Shown here: piece after piece, positions 1 through 6,283 of the stretch
Layout: each line of letters starts with the position of its first letter
Position numbering within the stretch: position 1 is the first letter of the stretch
Assembly (NCBI GenBank): GCA_030642545.1
Contig: DAOWNP010000114.1
Location: 1-7,470 of the forward strand
Reading direction: 5' to 3'
Length of the DNA stretch: 7,470 bases
Origin: Desulfobacteraceae bacterium
GTDB taxonomy: Bacteria; Desulfobacterota; Desulfobacteria; Desulfobacterales; DAOWNP01
Notes under the pieces: model-generated
The model's database searches: none
What the model saw: the letters and a program-made list of their open reading frames with translations, nothing else
What the model was told of the DNA's origin: nothing
Made by a program: the position numbers and the translations under genes

Positions 1-2
1 AT

Positions 3-209
3 GTTGGAATAAATGCTGATAAAGCACAAAAGCTGTCTAAAGATGAACTGATGCTGATTCCTGAAATTGCAAACGAGATAAAAAATGGGGGAAAGCAGGT
101 GCAGGAATACGGTAACAAGCTTGAAAAAAAATATGGGAATTTAAGGCTGCAGAAATTTGTTGTTGTGGCTCTGGGGTTTGAAAGAGTATGTTTTAAAAAG
201 CTTAATTAA
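3..209 (+). CDS. C-terminal end of an unrecognised protein (5' end outside window)
   Basis: An open frame runs in from the left edge and ends at a TAA at 207-209, giving 68 residues. The other two plus frames stop within 20 bases. The peptide looks like real coding sequence: it is balanced in composition, rich in Lys and Glu, predicted largely helical in its first half, and ends in a hydrophobic stretch (LQKFVVVALGFERV) followed by a basic tail. There is an in-frame ATG at 51-53 but no convincing ribosome binding site before it, so a truncated longer protein is more likely than a small gene. I do not recognise the family and assign no function. It converges on ftsZ and is not part of the division operon. 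A 15-base palindrome begins 8 bases after its stop. Confidence 0.6.
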   Translation, partial: VGINADKAQKLSKDELMLIPEIANEIKNGGKQVQEYGNKLEKKYGNLRLQKFVVVALGFERVCFKKLN

Positions 210-231
210 AAACAAAAATCCATAATGGATT
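208..231 (-). terminator. Possible intrinsic terminator of the ftsZ transcription unit
   Basis: The palindrome AATCCAT-A-ATGGATT (217-231) reads on the minus strand as AATCCATTATGGATT, followed by TTTGTTTTTAATT. That is a hairpin followed by a U-rich run in the direction of the ftsZ transcript. The stem is short and GC-poor, and it sits about 410 bases beyond the ftsZ stop, so it could be a weak or back-up stop. In the plus direction it lies 8 bases after the left gene's stop but has no T tract, so it would not work alone for that gene. Confidence 0.35.
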
Positions 232-284
232 CATTTAATATGCTCATGCTAAATTACAGAGTTGACCTACTACCCTATTTTTTC

Positions 285-350
285 AGGTCATAACTATCCT
301 TTTTATCTCTATTTTGATTGGTATAAATCAATGATAAATAGTTATGACCT
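285..350. repeat. 13-base perfect inverted repeat with nested pairing
   Basis: The two 13-base arms match exactly, which is well beyond chance for a given pair in AT-rich DNA, and secondary inverted repeats lie within the spacer. A further TGACCT at 263-268 can pair with AGGTCA at 285-290, competing with the long stem. No clear target duplication flanks the element. Copy number elsewhere in the genome cannot be judged from this window. Confidence 0.75.
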
Positions 351-354
351 TTTT
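285..354 (+). terminator. Large nested hairpin with T tract, possible terminator of the left gene
   Basis: AGGTCATAACTAT (285-297) and ATAGTTATGACCT (338-350) are exact reverse complements of 13 bases separated by 40. The spacer can pair further: TTATC 303-307 with GATAA 333-337, and TTGATT 314-319 with AATCAA 326-331 around a 6-base loop. The right arm runs into TTTT at 351-354, which fits an intrinsic terminator for plus-strand transcription 75 bases after the stop at 209. The long, nested shape is unusual for a simple terminator and would also fit a small palindromic repeat element. Confidence 0.4.
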
Positions 355-639
355 CTATCAATTATACTATACAAAAGTTTCATCGTTTGTTGTGGTCTAT
401 AAAGCATCTATTATTGTCCTAATTGCTGTTGCAAGCTGTGACCCATTCAATTCCACTCTCTTTAGCTTCTTATACCAGGTTTAAAAATATTTCCAATAGC
501 TACTATATGCTCACAGCTTACTCTACAGAGTATGATCTTTTTCAGATTATATATATCTACTATCTGAATAGATTTATTTTTATTAGTTGTTTTTTATTGA
601 AAAAAACTAACCTGTTAAAAATGTTTTATCAAATTTATA

Positions 640-1842
640 CTAATCTGCTTTTCTTCGTAAAAAAGTAGGGACTTCCAAATTATCATTATCAAAAGCAGCT
701 GGTTTATGTCTCCTGACACCTTCTTCCATATTTGATGACAATTTTGGCTGCCTCATAAAAGATGGCTCATTAAGATTTATTACCCCTTTATTATTATAAT
801 CTTCAGGCTTAACATCTCTTACCCTGCCTCTTAATTTTCCGCTTTCTATTTTCCTCCTGATTGATATTACAGGTTTTGATGAATCTTCAATACCTGTTGC
901 AATTACAGTAACACGCATCTCATCTCCCATATCTTCATCTATGGTCTGCCCCCAGATTATCTCTGCATCATCGCCAACCTCATCATAAATTCTTTCAGAT
1001 GCCTCTGCCATTTCTTCCATTTGAAGATCACTTGAGCTGGTTATATTGAGCAGCACTCCCTTTGCCCCTGAAATAGAAATATCTTCCAAAAGAGGATGAG
1101 ATATTGCTCTTTCTGCTGCTTCTTTAGCCCTGTTATCTCCACTTGCCATACCTATACCCATCAAAGCCATTCCTGCTTTTGACATAATTGTTTTTACATC
1201 AGCAAAATCAAGATTAACAAAACCAGGCATAATTATAAGATCAGTAATGCCTTTGACTGAATGCAAAAGAATTTCATCTGCTTTTTTAAACATATCAATC
1301 ATCCTGGCATTTTTTGGAGCTATTCCACGCAATCTGTCATTTGGTATGGTTATAACAGTATCTGCCACCTCTTGTAAAGCTTCGATTCCTTCTTCTGCAA
1401 GAATCATTCTTTTTTTACCTTCAAAACTAAAAGGCTTTGTAATAACAGCTACAGTCAATGCCTCTGACGATAGTTCCTTGCATATTTCTGCAACAACAGA
1501 AGCAGCTCCTGTTCCTGTCCCACCTCCAAAACCAGCTGTAATAAACACCATGTTACTTCCTTCTAACGCTTCTTTTAATGCTTCTTTAGATTCTAAAGCA
1601 GCATCCCTGCCTATTACAGGATTCATCCCAGCTCCTAAGCCCTGAGTCAGAGATGATCCAATCTGAATTTTTATATTGGCGTTAGATTTATCCAACGCCT
1701 GAATATCTGTATTAGCTGTTAAAAATTCTACTCCAACCAAATTTGACTCGATCATGTTGTTTATAGCATTTCCTCCAGCACCACCTACACCAATCACCCT
1801 TATTTGAGCAGCCTGACTGCCTTTTTCATAAGAAAAATCCAT
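640..1842 (-). CDS. ftsZ: Cell division protein FtsZ (tubulin-like GTPase)
   Basis: FtsZ polymerises with GTP on the inner face of the membrane into the ring that organises septation. The protein has 400 residues from the start chosen here, normal for the family. Visible motifs are GGAGGNA at 20-26, the tubulin signature GGGTGTG at 106-112, the PNDRL stretch near 167-171, and the catalytic T7 loop NLDFADV at 210-216. A variable linker follows the globular domain, and a conserved C-terminal peptide LEVPTFLRRKAD (389-400) should bind FtsA. Two ATGs lie two codons apart. GAGGAGG ends 8 bases before the second (1842) but only 2 before the first (1848), so the second is preferred. After GTGTGAA the usual proline is serine (residue 115). 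It is the last gene of the cluster, 45 bases after ftsA. Confidence 0.98.
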   Translation of the reverse strand: MDFSYEKGSQAAQIRVIGVGGAGGNAINNMIESNLVGVEFLTANTDIQALDKSNANIKIQIGSSLTQGLGAGMNPVIGRDAALESKEALKEALEGSNMVFITAGFGGGTGTGAASVVAEICKELSSEALTVAVITKPFSFEGKKRMILAEEGIEALQEVADTVITIPNDRLRGIAPKNARMIDMFKKADEILLHSVKGITDLIIMPGFVNLDFADVKTIMSKAGMALMGIGMASGDNRAKEAAERAISHPLLEDISISGAKGVLLNITSSSDLQMEEMAEASERIYDEVGDDAEIIWGQTIDEDMGDEMRVTVIATGIEDSSKPVISIRRKIESGKLRGRVRDVKPEDYNNKGVINLNEPSFMRQPKLSSNMEEGVRRHKPAAFDNDNLEVPTFLRRKAD

Positions 1843-1850
1843 GTACATAA

Positions 1851-1857
1851 CCTCCTC
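1851..1857 (-). promoter_or_regulatory. Ribosome binding site of ftsZ
   Basis: GAGGAGG on the minus strand is the strongest Shine-Dalgarno match in the window. It lies 8 bases before the ATG at 1842 and only 2 bases before the upstream ATG at 1848, which decides the start of ftsZ. Its strength fits the need for much more FtsZ than the other products of the same operon. Confidence 0.8.
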
Positions 1858-1887
1858 TTTTAAAATTAGTTAATCTATATACATATA

Positions 1888-3111
1888 TTATATAATATCT
1901 GAAAACCACTTTTTCATATGATTAATAATTCTCTGAAAAACATTTGAATCATTTATCCTGAATTTTTTCTGAGACATATTATTAATTCCAAAATTAATTA
2001 GTCCTACACCTGTTGCATACATAGGATTACTTACAACATCTACAAGCCCTTTTATCTTTGTAGGAATTCCAATACGAACAGGCATATCAAAAACTGATTC
2101 AGCTACTTCAGCAACACCTTCTAAGAGTGCTGTACCACCGGTAATAACCAACCCCGATGTAACCATATCTTCCATTCCTGCTCTAAAAAGTTCTCGCTTA
2201 ATTAGAAAAAACATCTCCTCTACACGAGGTTCAATAATTTCTGTTAAAATCTGTTTTGGCAGTTTTCTCGGCTTTCTGCCTCCCATTCCAAGAATTTCAA
2301 TAAATTCGTTCTCTTTTATATTGTCTGATAAACATGTACCATGTGCTATTTTAATCTCTTCAGCCTCTGCGACAGGTATTTTAAGACCGATAGCAATATC
2401 ATTTGTAATACTGCTGCCTCCTAATGCCAGAACAAATGTATGCTTGATATGATTTCTGGAAAAAACTGCAAGATCTGAAGTTCCACCGCCTATATCTATA
2501 AGTCCTACCCCTATCTCTTTTTCCTCTTCAGATAAAACAGATTCACCTGATGCTAATGCTTCTAAAACAATTTCACAAACATCAAGTCCTGCTCTGTTTG
2601 CACATTTTATTATATTATGGGCACATGCTATTGCTCCTGTTACAATATGAATTTTTGCTTCAAGCCGTATTCCTGACATACCTATCGGATTTTGAATTCC
2701 AGGTTCATCATCTACAACAAACTCCTGTTCAATTACATGAATAACTTCTCGATCCATCGGTATGGCAATAGCTTTTGCTGCATCAACAACACGATCAACA
2801 TCACTTTTTGTTATCTCAGTACCTTTTATTGCTATAACTCCCTGACTATTTACACCTGTAATATGTCCTCCTGCGATTCCGGCATATACAGAAGATATTT
2901 CACAGCCTGCCATAAGTTCTGCTTCTTCAATAGCTTTTTTAATTGATTTTACTGTAGCATCAATATCTACCACAACCCCTCTTCTAAGTCCTACAGAAGG
3001 ATAAGAACCGATCCCTATAATATTTAAATCATCTCCGGTTACTTCTCCAACTACTGTGCAAATTTTTGTAGTACCAATATCCAGACCTACTATCATTTCA
3101 TTTGTTAACAC
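1888..3111 (-). CDS. ftsA: Cell division protein FtsA (actin-like membrane tether of FtsZ)
   Basis: FtsA is an ATP-binding actin homologue that anchors FtsZ filaments to the membrane and recruits later divisome proteins. The protein has 407 residues, close to the family norm. It shows the phosphate 1 motif DIGTTK at 11-16, the 1C-type subdomain (about 84-165), the phosphate 2 motif DIGGGTSD at 206-213, and the adenosine motif GLVITGGTALLEG at 320-332. Its C-terminal segment, VFQRIINHMKKWFSDII at 391-407, reads as the amphipathic membrane-targeting helix. The start is GTG (CAC at 3109-3111 on the plus strand), 6 bases after AAGGAGG. An internal ATG at residue 6 is possible, but it is farther from the binding site. 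The gene starts 1 base after the ftsQ stop. Confidence 0.97.
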   Translation of the reverse strand: MLTNEMIVGLDIGTTKICTVVGEVTGDDLNIIGIGSYPSVGLRRGVVVDIDATVKSIKKAIEEAELMAGCEISSVYAGIAGGHITGVNSQGVIAIKGTEITKSDVDRVVDAAKAIAIPMDREVIHVIEQEFVVDDEPGIQNPIGMSGIRLEAKIHIVTGAIACAHNIIKCANRAGLDVCEIVLEALASGESVLSEEEKEIGVGLIDIGGGTSDLAVFSRNHIKHTFVLALGGSSITNDIAIGLKIPVAEAEEIKIAHGTCLSDNIKENEFIEILGMGGRKPRKLPKQILTEIIEPRVEEMFFLIKRELFRAGMEDMVTSGLVITGGTALLEGVAEVAESVFDMPVRIGIPTKIKGLVDVVSNPMYATGVGLINFGINNMSQKKFRINDSNVFQRIINHMKKWFSDII

Positions 3112-3112
3112 A

Positions 3113-3949
3113 TTAAACCTCCTTCAATATATAAGGGCATGGCTTTTTTTGATGCTGTTTTATTATAACTCTATTCAGGGAGTTAAAATTTATTAAAACA
3201 ATCTTATCTAATTCATTTCTCTTCTTTAAATGTTTTATTACATAAAACAGCTTATTAAATTTTTCCGGCAAATTCTTAAAACCTATGCATATTGGGAATT
3301 TATATACATCAGGAATAACCGAAATCCCTATTTCCCTGTCTACTGCAATTTTTTTTATTTTTAACTGATGAAACTTATTCTCATATTCTGTTTTATATTT
3401 TACTGCATCAAGTACCTGTATATAGCAAAAACTCCCTGCTTGTCTATTGGTTCTTATATCTCTGTAATCAACCCCTGTTATTACAGTAATATCTTCAGGA
3501 TCACCTTTTTCCCATTTTTTAAATATTTTCCCTTTATTATTAATTATGTACTTTTGATCCATAGATAATATTGCAAAAGGCATATGTTCAATAATTTTTA
3601 TTATTATTGTTGATGGATATTTTCTTTGAACCAAAGCTTCTTCAATCCAGGGATTATTAATAATATATAATTTTGTTTTATTTAAATTTACTGATAAAAT
3701 ATTTTGGTTTAATGACAAATTTGCCTGCCTTATAACCTGCTTGCGTAAAAGATGATTTGTCCCTGCAACTCTAATAGTTTTAACATTAAAATAATCACAT
3801 TGAGTTACAACATCATAAATAAATATATAAAAAATATTTAATAAAACAAAAATTACTATTACACTAATACCTGTAAATATAAGCAAAATCTTTTTTCTAT
3901 AAGCATTACTCTTTTGTTTGTTTATTATTTTATTTTTATTTTGCTTCAT
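3113..3949 (-). CDS. ftsQ: Cell division protein FtsQ (POTRA domain, single membrane span)
   Basis: FtsQ is a bitopic inner-membrane protein that joins the cytoplasmic and periplasmic halves of the divisome, with FtsB and FtsL as usual partners. From the ATG at 3949 it has 278 residues: a short Lys- and Asn-rich cytoplasmic tail (about 1-20), one hydrophobic span (about 21-45), a POTRA-type domain (about 50-125, with FNVKTIRVAGTNHL and PWIEEALVQRKYPSTI), then the beta-rich FtsQ domain. The order TM-POTRA-FtsQ and the position between murB and ftsA support the name; sequence conservation is low, as usual for FtsQ. An in-frame TTG at 3961 would add MLVN and overlap murB by 11 bases. GGAAG lies 6 bases before it, while no good site precedes the ATG, so the choice is uncertain. 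The ATG follows the murB stop by one base, which fits coupling. No ddl gene lies upstream. Confidence 0.9.
   Translation of the reverse strand: MKQNKNKIINKQKSNAYRKKILLIFTGISVIVIFVLLNIFYIFIYDVVTQCDYFNVKTIRVAGTNHLLRKQVIRQANLSLNQNILSVNLNKTKLYIINNPWIEEALVQRKYPSTIIIKIIEHMPFAILSMDQKYIINNKGKIFKKWEKGDPEDITVITGVDYRDIRTNRQAGSFCYIQVLDAVKYKTEYENKFHQLKIKKIAVDREIGISVIPDVYKFPICIGFKNLPEKFNKLFYVIKHLKKRNELDKIVLINFNSLNRVIIKQHQKKPCPYILKEV
3118..3124 (-). promoter_or_regulatory. Ribosome binding site of ftsA inside the end of ftsQ
   Basis: AAGGAGG on the minus strand is part of the last sense codons of ftsQ (AAG GAG GTT TAA). It lies 6 bases before the GTG of ftsA. An ATG at 3113-3111 is nearer but is followed directly by TGT TAA, so initiation there would make a two-residue peptide. 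The layout suggests that ribosomes finishing ftsQ restart at ftsA. Confidence 0.75.
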
Positions 3950-3950
3950 A

Positions 3951-4904
3951 TTAACCAACAATAATCACTTCCGGTTCTAAAAAAATTCTGTATTTATCAT
4001 TTACTTCTTTCTGAATTATTTCCTTAAGACTAATTATATCATCTGCTGTTGCTCTGTTTTTATTAATAATAAAATTAGCATGCTTTTCAGATACAGCAGC
4101 CCCACCTACAGTTTTCCCCTTTAACCCACACAATTCAATAAGCTGGCCTGCAAAATATTTGGAGTTTTCTGGATTTTTAAAAAAACAGCCAGCACTGTAA
4201 AATTCTTTTGGCTGATTTACCTTTCTTTTCTTAATTACAGCCATAGCTTCTTTTTTTACAACTTTTTTATCAGATGGCACCAAAGAGATAATACAACTTG
4301 CTATTATATGTTTATTATCAGTAGGCAAGCCAAATCCTATATTTATCAGTTTAAGTTTTCTGTACGAAAAGTCCAGATACCCTTTATTTAACGTTTTATA
4401 ATGCCCGGAAGGAGTCAGGACATCAATAGATTCTACTATATCTCCCATAGTGCCGGTATCACTTCCGGCATTCATCGTTATACTGCCACCTATAGTACCT
4501 GGAATCCCCAGTGCAAAATTAAAACCCGAAAGTCCATTTTTTATGGCAAACCTGCACACAGCAGCCATTGTTGTTCCTGATGTCACTGCAATTTTCACAC
4601 ACTGACTGGTTTGTTCTTTTATTAGTATTCTGCCTGATTTATCCAAAATTCGTATCACTATACCCAAAAATCCGGAATCTTTTACTAAAATGTTCGTCCC
4701 TTTTCCTATAACAAGGTATTGAATACGATTATTCAAACAAAACTTAATCACTTTTTTTGCTTCTTTAACATATCTTACAGAAACAACAGCATAAGCCGGC
4801 CCACCCACTCTAAATCTGGTATGTTCTGACATAGGGCAATTAAATTGCACATCACTTCCAAAATTGTCTTTAAACCATTCTACAAATTTATTATCAAAAG
4901 ACAT
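3951..4904 (-). CDS. murB: UDP-N-acetylenolpyruvoylglucosamine reductase (MurB)
   Basis: MurB is a cytoplasmic FAD enzyme that reduces UDP-GlcNAc-enolpyruvate with NADPH to UDP-MurNAc, the second committed step of peptidoglycan precursor synthesis. The 317-residue protein has the FAD-binding type 4 fold: HTRFRVGGPA at 28-37, VIGKGTNILV at 65-74, the flavin loop LGIPGTIGGSITMNAG at 132-147, FSYR at 179-182, and SAGCFFKNP at 237-245. The C-terminal substrate domain ends in LEPEVIIVG. The catalytic proton donor is usually Ser in SAGS; here it is Cys240. The start is ATG, with AGG 7 bases upstream. It begins 8 bases after the murC stop, and its last bases abut ftsQ. Confidence 0.97.
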   Translation of the reverse strand: MSFDNKFVEWFKDNFGSDVQFNCPMSEHTRFRVGGPAYAVVSVRYVKEAKKVIKFCLNNRIQYLVIGKGTNILVKDSGFLGIVIRILDKSGRILIKEQTSQCVKIAVTSGTTMAAVCRFAIKNGLSGFNFALGIPGTIGGSITMNAGSDTGTMGDIVESIDVLTPSGHYKTLNKGYLDFSYRKLKLINIGFGLPTDNKHIIASCIISLVPSDKKVVKKEAMAVIKKRKVNQPKEFYSAGCFFKNPENSKYFAGQLIELCGLKGKTVGGAAVSEKHANFIINKNRATADDIISLKEIIQKEVNDKYRIFLEPEVIIVG

Positions 4905-4912
4905 TTTAAGAC

Positions 4913-6283
4913 CTATGATAAAGCTTCTAAAATATTATCGCCTATTTTCCAGACATCCCCTGCTCCAAGAGTTAAAAGAATATCATCTTTTTTTAAATTA
5001 GAGATCAGATATTTTAAAGCAGATTTGAAATCTTTCACATAGCACGCATCTTTATGGCCGTGTAAAATTATTTCCTGACACAGCAAATTCCCGTTAACAC
5101 CATCTATTGGTTTTTCTCCTGCTGCATAAACAGGCAAAACTACAAGAAGATCAGATTGATAAAATGCCTTTGTGAATTCCTTAAAAAGAGCTTTGGTTCT
5201 TGTGTATCTATGGGGTTGAAACACCACAACAGACCGCCTGTCCGGATAACATGATTTTATAGCATCTAATGTTGTTTTAATTTCAGTAGGGTGATGTCCA
5301 TAATCATCAATTACCATAATACCATTTAGTTCCCCTTTTACTTCCATTCTTCTATCAACACCATCTATGGTTTCTAATGCTTTTTTTATAACATCAAAAG
5401 GTATTTTAAGCTCAACTCCTACAACAATGCTTGCAAGAGCATTGTTCACATTATGAATACCTGGAAGATTTAAAGACACACGACCTAATTTTTTGTTTTG
5501 ATGAAAAACAGAAAATTCACTTTTTGTGCCAATACATTTTATATCTTTTGCTTTAAAATCAGCCTGGGTACTGATTCCATAAGTTACAAATCTCTTTTTT
5601 ATGAAAGGGATAATACTTTGAACATATTCATTATCAAGACATATCGCGCATAAACCATAAAACGGGATACTGTTTATAAATTGCAGAAAAACTTTTTTTA
5701 TTTCATCTATATCTTTATAAAAATCTAAATGTTCTCTATCTATATTTGTTACTACAGCAATAGCAGGAGAATATTTTAAAAAAGAGCCGTCACTCTCATC
5801 TGCTTCTGCAACAATAAACTCACCCCCACCTAATAATGCATTTGTACCTATGCTTTTAAGTTTACCACCAATAACTATTGTAGGGTCTAATTTCCCCTCA
5901 CCTAAAACTGATGCAATGATAGATGTTGTAGTTGTTTTTCCATGTGCTCCTGCTACTGCGATACTGTATTTAAGACGCATAAGTTCAGCAAGCATTTCAG
6001 CTCTTGGAATAACCGGTACAGATATTTTTTTTGCAGCAACAACTTCAGGATTATCAGGTTTAATTGCAGAAGAGATAACAACAACATTTACATTTGAGAT
6101 ATTCTCTTTTTTATGCCCTTTATATACTGTTGCTCCAAGTTTTTCCAAACGCTTTGTTATTTCGGTTGATCTTATATCAGAACCTGACACCCTGTACCCC
6201 AGATTCAATAAAAGCTCTGCTATACCACTCATCCCTATCCCGCTTATTCCAACAAAATAAATATGGTATTTGTCTATATACAT
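4913..6283 (-). CDS. murC: UDP-N-acetylmuramate--L-alanine ligase (MurC)
   Basis: MurC is the cytoplasmic Mur ligase that uses ATP to add L-alanine to UDP-MurNAc, starting the stem peptide. The 456-residue length is typical. The N-terminal nucleotide-sugar domain begins FVGISGIGMSG (10-20). The central ATPase domain has the P-loop GAHGKTTTT at 112-120, EADESDGSF at 160-168, and TNIDREHLDFY at 179-189. NLPGIHNVNNALA follows at 272-284. The C-terminal domain contains DDYGHHPTEI at 326-335 and QPHRYTRT at 356-363. Residue 14 is Ser where Gly is commonest in the first glycine motif. The start is ATG, and the gene overlaps the end of murG by 10 bases with only a weak AAAGAA before it, so translation may depend on ribosomes leaving murG. 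Confidence 0.98.
   Translation of the reverse strand: MYIDKYHIYFVGISGIGMSGIAELLLNLGYRVSGSDIRSTEITKRLEKLGATVYKGHKKENISNVNVVVISSAIKPDNPEVVAAKKISVPVIPRAEMLAELMRLKYSIAVAGAHGKTTTTSIIASVLGEGKLDPTIVIGGKLKSIGTNALLGGGEFIVAEADESDGSFLKYSPAIAVVTNIDREHLDFYKDIDEIKKVFLQFINSIPFYGLCAICLDNEYVQSIIPFIKKRFVTYGISTQADFKAKDIKCIGTKSEFSVFHQNKKLGRVSLNLPGIHNVNNALASIVVGVELKIPFDVIKKALETIDGVDRRMEVKGELNGIMVIDDYGHHPTEIKTTLDAIKSCYPDRRSVVVFQPHRYTRTKALFKEFTKAFYQSDLLVVLPVYAAGEKPIDGVNGNLLCQEIILHGHKDACYVKDFKSALKYLISNLKKDDILLTLGAGDVWKIGDNILEALS

Larger units (their letters stand above)
210..639. other. Intergenic region between two convergent genes
   Basis: This 430-base stretch separates the stop of the left-edge plus-strand gene from the stop of ftsZ. 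It is very AT-rich and holds no gene I can support. Its visible structure is a short palindrome at 217-231, a larger nested inverted repeat at 285-350, a 7-base inverted repeat at 541-547/562-568, and an AT-only hairpin at 583-610. An open stretch on the plus strand at 423-668 starts with TTG, lacks a ribosome binding site, overlaps the ftsZ end and encodes a low-complexity peptide, so it is not called as a gene. Confidence 0.7.

Noticed and set aside
541..568. 7-base inverted repeat TTCAGAT...ATCTGAA
   Set aside because: It is short, with a 14-base AT loop and no adjoining T run in either clear sense, so it is expected by chance in this composition.
400..600. Minus-strand peptide stretches such as EHIVAIGNIFKPGIRS and VELNGSQLATAIRTIIDAL that look faintly protein-like
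   Set aside because: They lie in different frames, lack starts and are broken by stops. They might be the remains of a decayed gene, but without a database match this cannot be told from chance.
583..610. AT-only hairpin TTAGTT...AACTAA about 30 bases after the ftsZ stop, as its terminator
   Set aside because: The stem has almost no GC, contains a bulged G, and is not followed by a T run on the minus strand, so it does not fit an intrinsic terminator well.
423..668. 81-residue plus-strand open frame after the ftsZ end
   Set aside because: It starts at TTG without a ribosome binding site, overlaps the ftsZ coding end on the other strand, and encodes a low-complexity peptide rich in Phe, Ile, Leu, Tyr and Asn, as expected from AT-rich noncoding DNA.
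1247..1645. 132-residue plus-strand open frame
   Set aside because: It lies entirely inside ftsZ on the opposite strand and shows no family motifs; it is a shadow of the real gene.
5850..6260. 136-residue plus-strand open frame
   Set aside because: It lies within murC on the opposite strand; the MurC motifs, including the P-loop, fix the true frame.
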